From NCBI RefSeq assembly GCF_000280925.3, contig NZ_CP012109.1, forward strand, positions 8,638,501 to 8,702,500: DNA of 64,000 bases, read 5' to 3'. This DNA is from Myxococcus hansupus (GTDB taxonomy: Bacteria; Myxococcota; Myxococcia; Myxococcales; Myxococcaceae). Made by a program: the position numbers and the translations under genes. Shown here in pieces: positions 16,669 through 25,943 of the stretch; the stretch's first letter is position 1, and each line of letters begins with the position of its first letter. The notes beneath the pieces are model-generated. The model was given only the letters and a program-made list of their open reading frames with translations. It was not told the origin of the DNA and made no database searches.

Positions 16669-17916
16669 TCAGCTCGCGCGCTTGAGATCCGCCTCCGCCG
16701 TCGGACGCGCCAGTCGGCGCACCGCGCGCAGGAGCAGGTCCGGATCCACGGGCGCGGCGAGGAAGCCGCGGGCGCCCACCGCCTGGGCACGGGGCAGGTC
16801 CTGCTCCGGCGTCTTGCCCGCCACCAGCACCCGCGCGTGGACCGGCCGGGGCAGCGCCTCCATCGACGGCAGCGGCGCCACCACGACCTGGGCCTCGTTC
16901 GAAGCGAGCAGCTCCTCCGTGCTGGCGACGCGCGTGCTCAGCCCCGCCTCGGACAGCACCCTCACCAGCCCCGAGGTGGCCTCGGCGCCCCAGCCGTACA
17001 CCAGGACCTGGGCCACGGGCACCGGCTGCGCCGCGGTGAGCAGCGGCACCGCCGTGGCCGGAGCCACCGTCGCCGCCGCCACGGTCCGCGTGGGGAACGG
17101 CACCTTCGCGGACTGCGCCGCCCTGGCGGAGAATGGCGCCTTGGGTGCCTGGGGCCGCGTCATCGGCGCCCCACGTAGGGCCTCCACGGCGGCGGCCCCC
17201 GCGGCGGTGGCGTCCAGCGCGGCTGGGACTGGCTGCGGATCCGGCATGGCCCGAATCGCCTGCACCAGGCGCTTCATCTCCACGGGCAACGCCTGATCCG
17301 GCACCACCACGTCATCCAGCGAAGCCAGGAGCGGCAACCCATCCTCCAGGGACATGGACGGCGCCTCCATCGTCGTCAGCTCGGCCATGCTGCCCCCCAG
17401 CACCATGGGCACATCCTCATCCGCCTCCGGCAGCGAGAAGCCCTCCATCCCCGGACGCCGGGGCGTGGCCTCCCCCGTCTCACCCCGGTAGATCCGCCCG
17501 ATGGCACGGTGGATGGACGCATCCGTGGCCAGCTTCGCCACGATGCGCGGCTTGCCGGACACACTCTTCACCGCATCCAACGAGGCCAGACTGGCCGGCG
17601 CGGCGATGGCCACCACCAGCACCGAGTCCCGCGTGCCTTCCAGCTTCAGGGGCACCACGCGGTGCGTCTCCGCCACCCGCTCCGGAATCAGCCAACGGAG
17701 GCTCGCGTCCGGCGGCTGGGCCTCCAGGTCCACCGTCTGCATCCCCGCCTGGAACGCCAGGGCCTCCAGGACCTGCTGCGCGGTGCTGAAGCGCTGGTCC
17801 ACGACCACCTGCCCCAACGGCACGCCCCACTTGCGCTGGTAGGCCAGCGCCGAATGGAGCTGCAACGCATCCACCACACCCCGCTCCAACAGGATGTCGC
17901 CCAGTCGCTTCTTCAT
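16669..17916 (-). CDS. MshEN (GspE N-terminal) domain protein with C-terminal pseudo-receiver
   Basis: 415 residues. Residues 4-27 and a second copy at about 33-55 match the tandem c-di-GMP-binding consensus of MshEN domains (RLGDILLERG then L...L..Q; PLGQVVVDQ then L...L..Q). The rest of that domain extends to ~145. A Pro/Ala/Thr-rich linker follows. The last ~110 residues (VLVYGWGAEATSGLVRVLSE ... LAAPVDPDLLLRAVRRL) look like a response-regulator receiver fold lacking the phospho-acceptor Asp and with Ala in place of the conserved Lys. There is no ATPase domain, so this is not a secretion motor. Probably a c-di-GMP-responsive adaptor; the partner is unknown. Confidence 0.8.
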   Translation of the reverse strand: MKKRLGDILLERGVVDALQLHSALAYQRKWGVPLGQVVVDQRFSTAQQVLEALAFQAGMQTVDLEAQPPDASLRWLIPERVAETHRVVPLKLEGTRDSVLVVAIAAPASLASLDAVKSVSGKPRIVAKLATDASIHRAIGRIYRGETGEATPRRPGMEGFSLPEADEDVPMVLGGSMAELTTMEAPSMSLEDGLPLLASLDDVVVPDQALPVEMKRLVQAIRAMPDPQPVPAALDATAAGAAAVEALRGAPMTRPQAPKAPFSARAAQSAKVPFPTRTVAAATVAPATAVPLLTAAQPVPVAQVLVYGWGAEATSGLVRVLSEAGLSTRVASTEELLASNEAQVVVAPLPSMEALPRPVHARVLVAGKTPEQDLPRAQAVGARGFLAAPVDPDLLLRAVRRLARPTAEADLKRAS

Positions 17917-18203
17917 CGCATCCCCCTCACGCCTTCCACCCTGGCCGCCAGCCCCGTGGGGCAGCCTGAGTCCAGGAACGTCACAGTGTCTCTACGCCTT
18001 TGCCCGGCGGGGAGCTTCCCGGCAGGCGACAGATGCTTCCGTCGCCGCGCCACTTGCAAGGTGGGGTCCGCTCCCACGACCCACGCGCGGGCGTTGGGTA
18101 TCCGATGAAGGACCTGTCCTCAAGTGCGCTGCGTCATTCGGATGCGTCGCCCGCCGGACAACCCGGAAAGCACGGTGTCGGTGCATTGCCTAGCTTCACG
18201 CCC

Positions 18204-18797
18204 ATGCGCGCCATGTGCCTCGGCGAATGGGTGGAGCTCCTTCGGGAGAAGGCCGGCGGGATGCCGGGTCTGGTCGGCGTGGGGGAAGGCCTGGCGGGGC
18301 TGGTGCTGAAGCCGTCCAGTCTCCAGCCCTACCTGCATTTCCGGCGGGGGCGCTACACGCGCAACCTCGTCTACCGGGATGCCCAACTGGAGGTGCTGCT
18401 GAACTGCTGGGACGCCGGCGCCGTCTCGCCCATCCACGACCACGATGGCCAGGAATGCTGGTTCAGCGTCCAGTCCGGGGCCTTCCTCCTGGAGAACTAC
18501 CCCCTGGAATCCGGCGGCCTGAGCCCGGGTCCAGCGCGGCTCGGAGCCCCCACCGCGGTGGGGCCAGTGGGCGCGGGGCACGTCGACTTCCGCTGTCCCG
18601 AGGCGCCCATCCACCGCGTCACCGCGACCCAGGGCCCCGCCGTCTCGCTGCACGTGTACGCGGGGCCGGTGGACCGCTGTCTCGTCTTCGACCCACGCCG
18701 GCAGCGCTGCGTCTCCCGGGAGCTGCGCTACCACTCCGTCTTCGGACGGCCGCTCGCGCCCCTGGAGGGCACGACGCAGCCCCCTGCCCTCTTCTGA
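18204..18797 (+). CDS. Cysteine dioxygenase type I family protein
   Basis: 197 residues from the ATG at 18204. Cupin iron ligands are recognisable: HDHDGQE (His 78, His 80, Glu 84 region) and His 137 in APIHRV, within the surrounding YTRNLVYRDAQLEVLLNCW and SLHVYAGPVDRC stretches of cysteine dioxygenases. These oxidise a small thiol (cysteine or 3-mercaptopropionate type) to the sulfinate. The frame is open upstream to an ATG at 18105, but those 33 codons have only ~64% G/C at third positions, so the shorter start is preferred; neither has a clear ribosome site. It stands alone and converges on sppA. Confidence 0.82.
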   Translation: MRAMCLGEWVELLREKAGGMPGLVGVGEGLAGLVLKPSSLQPYLHFRRGRYTRNLVYRDAQLEVLLNCWDAGAVSPIHDHDGQECWFSVQSGAFLLENYPLESGGLSPGPARLGAPTAVGPVGAGHVDFRCPEAPIHRVTATQGPAVSLHVYAGPVDRCLVFDPRRQRCVSRELRYHSVFGRPLAPLEGTTQPPALF

Positions 18798-18809
18798 AGC
18801 CCGACAGCG

Positions 18810-18842
18810 CGCGTGGCACCCGGAGCGTCCCGGTGCCACGCG
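18810..18842. terminator. Strong hairpin between convergent genes
   Basis: CGCGTGGCACC (18810-18820) and its complement GGTGCCACGCG (18832-18842) form an 11-bp perfect stem with an 11-base loop between the dioxygenase stop and the sppA stop. It could act in both directions. No T-tract. Confidence 0.6.
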
Positions 18843-18863
18843 GCCGCGTCCACAATGGACGCG

Positions 18864-20654
18864 CTACCAGCTCGCCTCGGGCATGGGCGCGTAGAGCTCG
18901 CCCCGGTGCCCTTCGACCAGGCCCAGCTTCGCGCCCACCGCGTACACCTGCCGGAGGCCCGCGACCAGACCGCCCCACGGGGACAGGGCGCTGACGGTGA
19001 CGGCGTCGTCCTCGCTGTTCTCGCCCCGCTGACCCAGCAGCTCGGAGAGGACGGCGGACGCGGGCTTCTTGCGCGGGTACACCTGCACGTTGACGCGGGC
19101 ATCGGCGGGGAGCTTCGCGGCCTCCTTGGCCAGCTCCAGCGCCTTCGGGTAGCCGCCCAGCGCATCCACCAGCCCGTTGGCCAGCGCGTCCTCACCCGTC
19201 CACACGCGGCCCTTGGCCAGCGACTGGAGCTTCTCCAGCGGCAGCTTCCGGCCGGCCGCCGCGCGCGTCGTGAAGTCCTCGTAGATGCGGTCCAGCGTCG
19301 CGTCCAGCCGCGCCTGCTGCTCAGGCGTGAAGACCGCGTCGCTGCCGTACATCTCCGCGTTCTTGCCCACCGACACGGTGTCGAAGTTCACGCCCAGCTT
19401 GTGCCAGAGGTCCGCCGTCACGAACTTGCCCGCGTAGACGCCGATGCTGCCCGTCAGCGTGCCGGGCTGCGCGACGATACGGTCCGCCTCCATGGCGACG
19501 TAGTAGCCGCCGCTGGCGGCGTAGCCCCCCATGGTGGCGATGACGGGCTTGCCCGCCTCCTTCGCGCGCTGCACCTCGCGGCGGATGGTGTCGCTGGCCA
19601 CGTAGCTGCCGCCGGGGCTGTCCACGCGGAGGATGATGGCCTTCACCCGCGAGTCCTCGGTGGCCTTGCGCAGCGCCGCGGCCACGCTCTCCGCGCCCAT
19701 GCCCTGGCCGCCGGAGAGCGGGTTGGACCGGTTCTTCCCGCGCGCCACCTCGCCCACGCCGTACACCAGCGCGATGGTGTCGCCCACCACGTGGGGTCGG
19801 CCGGCGCGCTCCAGGTACTTCTCCACATAGAGGAAGCGGGCCCCGTCTCCGGCCTGGGCCTTCAGCTCGCCCATCACCTCGTCGCGGTAGCGCAGCCCCG
19901 TCACCAGCTTGCCCTCCAGCGCCTCGGAGGCCATCAGCGGGGCCTTGTCGATGAGGCCGCGCACCACGTCCTCCGTCAGCCCGCGCTCCTCGGCGATGCC
20001 GCGCACCATCTGCTCGAAGAGGCTCTGGGTGAAGCGCTCCGTGGCCTCGCGGTGCGGCGCGGTGAAGTCCTGCTCGGTGAAGCTGTTGACGGCGTTCTTG
20101 TACTCGTAACGGGCGCTGTACTGCGGCGTCACGCCCAGCTTGGCGAAGGCGTCGCGGGCGAAGGGCAGCTCGAAGGCGAGCCCCGTGATGTTCAGGTCAC
20201 CCGACGGCTGGATGTAGATTTCGTCGAACGCGGAGGCCAGGTAGTAGCTCAGCGTGCTGTTGCCCAGCTCGCCGAAGGTGTCCGAGTAGGCCACCGTCTT
20301 CTTGCCCTTGGCGCGGAAGGCCTTCACCGCGTCGCGAATCTCCTGCGTGGCGGCGGGCGTCCCCGTCTGGCCGATGCGGACCACCAGCGCCTTCACGCGC
20401 GCGTCGCTCCCGGCTTTCTCCAGCGCGTCCACCACGTCGCGCACGGTGGCGGGCTCCTCGCCAAAGGCCCCCGCGAGCGAATCCCCCGCGCTGTTTTCCG
20501 GCAGCGGGTTCTCGAGGTCCAGCTCCAGCACGAGGTTGGAGGGCACGCTGGGTTTGCTCGCGGAGGCGAGCACCATCAGGCCCACGAGGCCCACCACGAA
20601 GAGGACTGACAGCGCGCCCACGAAAGCCAGCGCGCCGATGAAGAATCGTTTCAT
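18864..20654 (-). CDS. sppA: Signal peptide peptidase SppA, long (67K) type
   Basis: 596 residues, with an N-terminal membrane anchor (FFIGALAFVGALSVLFVVGL). SppA cleaves residual signal peptides in the membrane. The long form carries two copies of the fold: catalytic Lys 186 (ARYEYKNAVNSF) in the first half and catalytic Ser 381 (MGGYAASGGYYVA) in the second, as in E. coli SppA. RVDSPGGSYVASD is the conserved strand before the nucleophile. The start ATG at 20654 is preceded by AGGAGTCC. Assignment is secure. Confidence 0.95.
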   Translation of the reverse strand: MKRFFIGALAFVGALSVLFVVGLVGLMVLASASKPSVPSNLVLELDLENPLPENSAGDSLAGAFGEEPATVRDVVDALEKAGSDARVKALVVRIGQTGTPAATQEIRDAVKAFRAKGKKTVAYSDTFGELGNSTLSYYLASAFDEIYIQPSGDLNITGLAFELPFARDAFAKLGVTPQYSARYEYKNAVNSFTEQDFTAPHREATERFTQSLFEQMVRGIAEERGLTEDVVRGLIDKAPLMASEALEGKLVTGLRYRDEVMGELKAQAGDGARFLYVEKYLERAGRPHVVGDTIALVYGVGEVARGKNRSNPLSGGQGMGAESVAAALRKATEDSRVKAIILRVDSPGGSYVASDTIRREVQRAKEAGKPVIATMGGYAASGGYYVAMEADRIVAQPGTLTGSIGVYAGKFVTADLWHKLGVNFDTVSVGKNAEMYGSDAVFTPEQQARLDATLDRIYEDFTTRAAAGRKLPLEKLQSLAKGRVWTGEDALANGLVDALGGYPKALELAKEAAKLPADARVNVQVYPRKKPASAVLSELLGQRGENSEDDAVTVSALSPWGGLVAGLRQVYAVGAKLGLVEGHRGELYAPMPEASW

Positions 20655-20976
20655 CCGAAGGGACTCCTGGTGCCGTGAGAGACAGGGAACGGCCCTGGCA
20701 GGCGGTGCTTACTATTAACGCGCCTGAGGGACGATGCTTGTGCGTCCGTGCGCTTTCCCACGAGGCCACGGGTTGGCGGACAGGCCGGGAACGGCTCCGG
20801 CACGCCCTCGCCGGGCGGAGGAGCAGCCATGACGGGCCCTCCGGCGCGGAGCGTCACCATGCTTCCCGCGAGCGGGGATGTCCGGCTGGCACGGGCGCCG
20901 CGCTCCAGGCCCATGGCCCCATCGCCGGTGCGGGAGGGGCCCTGGCGGCCCGTGACTCGCACGACAGGAGGCAGGC
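20655..20976. other. 322 bp divergent intergenic region (sppA / aldo-keto reductase)
   Basis: No convincing gene is present. TACTATTAACG near 20710 is the most A/T-rich patch and could supply a -10 element for sppA on the minus strand (TTAATAGTAAG). An AGGAGG precedes the reductase ATG at 20977. Nothing else is recognised. Confidence 0.5.
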
Positions 20977-21954
20977 ATGCAGACGCGGCGGTTGGGAAAC
21001 TCCGGCATGGACATCACCCGGCTGGGCTTTGGGGCCTGGGCCATTGGCGGAGGCGGCTGGCAGTTCGCCTGGGGACCGCAGGACGACGCGCAGTCCATCC
21101 AGGCCATCCGCCACGCCGTGGAGCGGGGCATCGGGTGGATTGATACCGCCGCCGTCTACGGGCTGGGGCACTCCGAGGAGCTGGTCGCCCAGGCGCTCGA
21201 AGGCATGTCCCAGCGGCCCTACGTCTTCACCAAGTGCGGCATGGTCTGGGACGCGCGGGGGCGCATCACCCGCTCGCTCAAGGCCGACTCCATCCGCCGG
21301 GAGTGCGAGGCCTCGCTGCGCCGGCTGAAGGTGGACGCCATCGACCTGTACCAGATTCACTGGCCAGTGGAGTCCCAGGCCGAGTGCGAGGAAGGCTGGT
21401 CCACGATGGCGGCGCTCCAGCGCGAGGGCAAGGTGCGGTGGATTGGCGTGTCCAACTTCGACGCGCGGCAACTGGAGCGCATCCACGCGATTGCACCGGT
21501 GACGTCCCTGCAGCCGCGCTACTCGCTCATCCACCGCGACATCGAGTCCTCTACCCTCCCCTTCTGCGAGCGCAACGGCATTGGCGTCATCGCCTACTCG
21601 CCCATGGCGTCGGGCCTGCTGACGGGGAAGATGACGCGGGAGCGCGTGGGGGCCTTCCCCCAGGATGACTGGCGGCGCCACAGCGCGGACTTCCAGGAGC
21701 CGGGGCTGACGCGGAACCTGGTGCTGGCGGAGCTGCTGCGCGAGGTGGGGCGCCGGCTGGGGCGCTCGCCCGCGGAGGTGGCCCTGGCGTGGGTGCTGAG
21801 GCACTCCTCCATCACGGGGGCCATCGTCGGCGCGCGCAGCGCGGAGCAGGTGGATGGCTTCGTCGGCGCGGGGGACCTTCGCCTGTCGCCCGACACGCTG
21901 CGGGACATCGAGGCGCACCTCCAAGGCGCATCGCGGGGCGATGCCCACGCCTGA
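20977..21954 (+). CDS. Aldo/keto reductase
   Basis: 325 residues. A TIM-barrel NADPH-dependent reductase with the catalytic tetrad Asp 56, Tyr 61 (WIDTAAVYGLGHSE), Lys 86 (FTKCG) and His 128 (QIHWP). GVSNFDARQLERI and the C-terminal IVGARSAEQV cofactor loop are also typical. It resembles the group often annotated as general oxidoreductases; the substrate cannot be inferred. AGGAGGCAGGC precedes the ATG. It is followed by the M16 protease gene after 150 bp. Confidence 0.94.
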   Translation: MQTRRLGNSGMDITRLGFGAWAIGGGGWQFAWGPQDDAQSIQAIRHAVERGIGWIDTAAVYGLGHSEELVAQALEGMSQRPYVFTKCGMVWDARGRITRSLKADSIRRECEASLRRLKVDAIDLYQIHWPVESQAECEEGWSTMAALQREGKVRWIGVSNFDARQLERIHAIAPVTSLQPRYSLIHRDIESSTLPFCERNGIGVIAYSPMASGLLTGKMTRERVGAFPQDDWRRHSADFQEPGLTRNLVLAELLREVGRRLGRSPAEVALAWVLRHSSITGAIVGARSAEQVDGFVGAGDLRLSPDTLRDIEAHLQGASRGDAHA

Positions 21955-22104
21955 GCCCCCGTGAGGGCACGGAGGCCGGCGCCTTCGTGCCCCACCTTGT
22001 CGTTTCCGCGACGCCCGCTGGGCCGGAGTGCCACCGTTCGGGATGGCCGGGGAGCCATCTCGGGTTAGAAGCCGGTGCATTCCAAGACGACCCGCGAGGA
22101 CCGC

Positions 22105-24945
22105 ATGAAGCGACGTACGCCGCTCTCCCTGGTGGCGGCCCTGATGATGGTGGCCGGCACCCCGGTGTGGGCCCAGACTCCCTCCCCTGCCCCCAAGGCC
22201 GCGCAGGCCACCGCCTCCAAGGCCGCTGCCCCGCAGAGCAAGGCGAAGGGCCGTGCGCCCGCCGCCGTGAACAGCGTGGAGGGCATCACCGAGTACCGTC
22301 TCCCCAACGGGATGAAGGTGCTCCTCTTCCCCGACCCGACCAAGCCGACGGTGACGGTCAATGTGACGTACTTCGTGGGCAGCAAGCACGAAGGCTACGG
22401 CGAGACGGGCATGGCCCACTTGCTGGAGCACCTGATGTTCAAGGGCACGCCGACGACGCGCAACGTGCCCCAGGCGCTCACCGAGCGCGGCGCCCGGCCC
22501 AACGGCACCACGTGGCTGGACCGCACCAACTACTACGAGACGCTCCCGGCCTCCGACGCCAACCTCCGCTGGGCCCTGTCCTTCGAAGCCGACCGCATGG
22601 TCAACAGCTTCATCGCGAAGAAGGACCTCGACAGCGAGATGACGGTCGTCCGCAACGAGTTCGAGTCCGGCGAGAACGACCCGCGCGGCATCCTCTTCGA
22701 GCGCGTCATGAGCGCCGCGTACATCTGGCACAGCTACGGCAAGGCCACCATCGGCGCGCGCTCCGACCTGGAGAACGTGCCCATCGACCGGCTCCAGGCC
22801 TTCTATCGGAAGTACTACCGGCCGGATAACGCCATGCTGGTGGTGGCGGGCCGCTTCGACGAGGCCAAGGCCCTGTCGATGATTCAGGACACCTTCGGCA
22901 AGCTGAAGAAGCCCGCGCAGCCCCTGCCCGCGACGTACACCGCCGAGCCCACGCAGGACGGCGAGCGCGAGGTGCAGTTGCGCCGCGTGGGTGACACCGC
23001 GCTGCTCACCAGCCTGTACCACGTGCCGGAAGGCGCGCATGAGGACTTCGCGGCCATCGACGTGCTGACGCTGGCCATGGGCAACAACCCGTCCGGCCGG
23101 CTCTTCAAGGCGATGGTGGAGACGAAGAAGGCCGCGCGCGTGGGGGCGTCCAACCTGCAGCTTCGCGACCCGGGCGTGCTCGTCTTCAACGCGGAGATGC
23201 GCGAGGACCAGCCGACGGCCGCGGCCCGCGAGACGCTGCTGAAGACGGTGGAGGAGGCGTCGCGCACGCCCTTCACCGCGGAGGAGGTGGACCGGGCCAA
23301 GGCCACGCTGTCCAAGTACATCGACCTCACCATCAACAACTCCGAGCGCGTGGCCATCATGTTGTCGGAGTGGGAGGCCACCGGTGACTGGCGTCTGCTC
23401 TTCCTGCACCGGGACCGCATCGAGGCGGTGAAGCCCGAGGACGTGACGCGCGTGGCGGCGGAGTACCTCAAGCCGTCCAACCGGACGCTGGGCACCTTCA
23501 TCCCCACGCCGAAGCCGGACCGCGCGGAGCTGCCGGCGCCGGTGAACGTGGCGACGATGATGGAGGGCTACAAGGGCCGCGCCGCGGTGGCGCAGGGCGA
23601 GGCGTTCGACCCCTCCCCCGCCAACATCGAGTCGCGCGTACAGCGCGGTGAGCTGCCGGGCGGCGTGCAGTACGCGCTGCTGCCGAAGAAGACGCGCGGC
23701 AACATGGTGAACGTGTCGCTCACGCTGCGCTGGGGCACGGAGGCCGCGCTGCGCGGCCAGGCGGACGCGGCGTCGTACGCCGGACGCATGCTGATGCGGG
23801 GCACGAAGCACCGCACGCGGCAGCAGCTCCAGGACGCGTTCGACAAGCTGAAGGCGCGCGTGGGCGTGGATGGCAGCAGCACGGGCGCCAGCGCCTCCAT
23901 CGAATGCCCGCGCGAGAGCCTGCCGGAAGTCCTGAAGCTGGTGACCGAGGTGCTGCGCGAGCCCGCCTACGACGAGAAGGAGTTCGCCATGCTGAAGCAG
24001 GAGCGGCTGGCGGCGTTGGAGTCGGAGCGCAGCGAGCCGCAGACGCTGGGCAACATCGCCTTCTGGCGCGCGGTGTCGGGCCACTACACCAAGGGCCACC
24101 CCTACTACGTGGCCACGCTGGACGAGCGCATCGCCGGGGTGCGCGACACCACGCTAGAGCAGGCCCGCGCCTTCCACAAGTCGTTCTACGGCGCGTCCAA
24201 CGGCGAGCTGGCCGTGGTGGGTGACTTCGAGCCCAAGGACGTGGTGCCGGTGGTCAGCGAGCTGCTCGGGAAGTGGAAGAGCCCGGCGCCGTATCAGCGC
24301 GTGCCGCAGGTGTTCTCGGACGGCAAGCCCACGTCCGTCGCGCTGGAGACGCCGGACAAGGCGAACGCCTATTACATGGCGGGCCAGGCGCTGAAGCTGC
24401 GCAAGGATGACGCGGACTGGCCGGCGCTGACGCTGGGCAACTTCGTGCTGGGCGGCGGCTTCCTCAACTCGCGGCTGGCGACGCGCATCCGTCAGCAGGA
24501 TGGCCTGTCCTACGGGGTGGCCAGCAGCCTGGACGCCAGCGACGTGGACGAGGTGGGCAGCTTCTTCACCTATGCCATCTACGCGCCGGAGAACGCGGCC
24601 CGTCTGGAGACGGCCATGCGCGAGGAAGTGACGCGCGCGGTGCAGAAGGGTTACTCGGCGGAGGAGCTGCAGAAGGCGCGCTCGGGCATGCTGGAGTACC
24701 GGCAGTCGGCGCGGGCGCAGGACGGCACCCTGGCGCGGCAGCTCGCCAGCTACCTGTTCCTGGGCCGCACCCTGGCCTTCGACGCGGAGTTCGAGAAGAA
24801 GCTGGCGCAGCTCAAGCCGGAGGATGTTCGCAAGGCGATGGAGCGCCACTTCAACTGGGACAAGGTGACGCAGGTGCGCGCGGGTGACTTCGCCACCGCG
24901 CAGAAGAAGGCCTCGGGGGCCGCGAAGGCTCCCGCGGCGCCGTGA
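22105..24945 (+). CDS. M16 family metallopeptidase, two-repeat secreted form
   Basis: 946 residues with a signal peptide ending at VWAQ (residue ~24). The N-terminal half has the zinc site HLLEH (105-109) and the downstream Glu in MTVVRNEFESGENDP. The C-terminal half (from ~residue 525, GGVQYALLPKKTRGNMVNVS) repeats the fold without HxxEH, as expected for the inactive substrate-clamping half. LDASDVDEVGSFFTYAIYAP is the conserved late segment. It probably degrades peptides or outer-membrane proteins in the periplasm. The ATG at 22105 was chosen over 22075 for the signal peptide. A strong terminator follows at 24982-25017. Confidence 0.94.
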   Translation: MKRRTPLSLVAALMMVAGTPVWAQTPSPAPKAAQATASKAAAPQSKAKGRAPAAVNSVEGITEYRLPNGMKVLLFPDPTKPTVTVNVTYFVGSKHEGYGETGMAHLLEHLMFKGTPTTRNVPQALTERGARPNGTTWLDRTNYYETLPASDANLRWALSFEADRMVNSFIAKKDLDSEMTVVRNEFESGENDPRGILFERVMSAAYIWHSYGKATIGARSDLENVPIDRLQAFYRKYYRPDNAMLVVAGRFDEAKALSMIQDTFGKLKKPAQPLPATYTAEPTQDGEREVQLRRVGDTALLTSLYHVPEGAHEDFAAIDVLTLAMGNNPSGRLFKAMVETKKAARVGASNLQLRDPGVLVFNAEMREDQPTAAARETLLKTVEEASRTPFTAEEVDRAKATLSKYIDLTINNSERVAIMLSEWEATGDWRLLFLHRDRIEAVKPEDVTRVAAEYLKPSNRTLGTFIPTPKPDRAELPAPVNVATMMEGYKGRAAVAQGEAFDPSPANIESRVQRGELPGGVQYALLPKKTRGNMVNVSLTLRWGTEAALRGQADAASYAGRMLMRGTKHRTRQQLQDAFDKLKARVGVDGSSTGASASIECPRESLPEVLKLVTEVLREPAYDEKEFAMLKQERLAALESERSEPQTLGNIAFWRAVSGHYTKGHPYYVATLDERIAGVRDTTLEQARAFHKSFYGASNGELAVVGDFEPKDVVPVVSELLGKWKSPAPYQRVPQVFSDGKPTSVALETPDKANAYYMAGQALKLRKDDADWPALTLGNFVLGGGFLNSRLATRIRQQDGLSYGVASSLDASDVDEVGSFFTYAIYAPENAARLETAMREEVTRAVQKGYSAEELQKARSGMLEYRQSARAQDGTLARQLASYLFLGRTLAFDAEFEKKLAQLKPEDVRKAMERHFNWDKVTQVRAGDFATAQKKASGAAKAPAAP

Positions 24946-24981
24946 TGTCGCGGTAGCGCTGTTTCAACGCTTTGGAGCACG

Positions 24982-25017
24982 GAAGCCCCACGGTGCGCAC
25001 TGGCGCCGTGGGGCTTC
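24982..25017. terminator. Rho-independent-like terminator
   Basis: GAAGCCCCACGG (24982-24993) pairs perfectly with CCGTGGGGCTTC (25006-25017): a 12-bp stem, 12-base loop and downstream TGCTTTTC on the plus strand. It lies 36 bases after the M16 stop and just before the stop of the opposing lipoprotein gene, so it may serve both. Confidence 0.8.
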
Positions 25018-25025
25018 TGCTTTTC

Positions 25026-25757
25026 TCAGTCGTTGTACCAACTGGCCACGTCCACGCTGATGCCTACCACCGTGCTGTCCCGTTCATGGGGAAGGGCCTC
25101 GCCGCCCAGCTTGAAGGACCACGCGCGCTGGGCGTAGAGCTTCACCCACTTGTAGCCGCCTTTGACGGTGAGGGCCGGCTCGGCGAAGAGCCACACGGGG
25201 CGCGTCACGTCCCGGGCCACGAGGAACTCCTGGGTGCGCTCCGCGTCGGTGTAGCCGTTCGCGTTGAGCGAGACGTACTTCACGGCGGACAGCCGCACGG
25301 AGCCGGCGACCTCGAAGTACGGCGTGACGTAGCCCAGGTTGGGTTGGATGAAGGCTCGCACGGCGCGGGCCGTGAAACCGACATCGCGAGGCGTGGCGCT
25401 GTTCAGGTCGAGCCGGTCGCTCGCGGTGGATTGGCCGTAGCCCAGGCCGCCATAGGTTTCCCAGACGGCGTTGTCGAGGAAGGTGCCGTAGAAGCCGCCA
25501 CCCACTTCACCCAGCGCGCCCGTGGCGCGGCGCTCCCCTTCCGCGTACCGCTCGTAATACCCCTGGGCCAGCAGGCCCACTCCCTCGGTGGGTGACCAGG
25601 CGACCTGGAGGTTGTTGTTGCCCAGGGTCCCCTTCACTTCACCTTTTTCACGCAGCAAAGGCGCGCTGACTTGATTGGGTTTGTACAGCGTGGTGGTGCA
25701 TCCCGTGGCGGCGAACACAATCACTGACGCAAGGCACGTGCGGCGGAGTTGTCTCAT
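25026..25757 (-). CDS. Outer-membrane-type lipoprotein of unknown function
   Basis: 243 residues. The N terminus is a lipoprotein signal (ASVIVFAATGCTTT) with Cys at ~20 as lipidation site. The rest is rich in alternating aromatic/glycine strands (GLLAQGYYERY, GGGFYGTFLDNAVWETYGGLGYGQ, GYVTPYFEVAGSVRLSAVKY), suggesting a small beta-barrel or beta-sandwich on the cell envelope. CAGGAGGCTGCC precedes the ATG at 25757. No specific family recognised. Confidence 0.75.
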   Translation of the reverse strand: MRQLRRTCLASVIVFAATGCTTTLYKPNQVSAPLLREKGEVKGTLGNNNLQVAWSPTEGVGLLAQGYYERYAEGERRATGALGEVGGGFYGTFLDNAVWETYGGLGYGQSTASDRLDLNSATPRDVGFTARAVRAFIQPNLGYVTPYFEVAGSVRLSAVKYVSLNANGYTDAERTQEFLVARDVTRPVWLFAEPALTVKGGYKWVKLYAQRAWSFKLGGEALPHERDSTVVGISVDVASWYND

Positions 25758-25943
25758 GGCAGCCTCCTGCACATGAAACGTAGCAATGCATGTGCCTGAA
25801 TCCCTGACGCATCGGGCCACCCTGCCCTGTCGAGGAGCAGGGTTTGGAATTTTCTGACGCCAAGCGTTTCACGTGGGTATTCCAGCGCGAAACCGGGGAG
25901 GCAGTGCGTAGGGTGTGACGCGCCCTCCCCTTCTGTTCAATGT

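Noticed and set aside
20854..24099. 1081-codon minus-strand open frame
   Set aside because: It is the antisense shadow of the aldo/keto reductase and M16 genes, rich in His/Arg/Gly as expected for an antisense frame.
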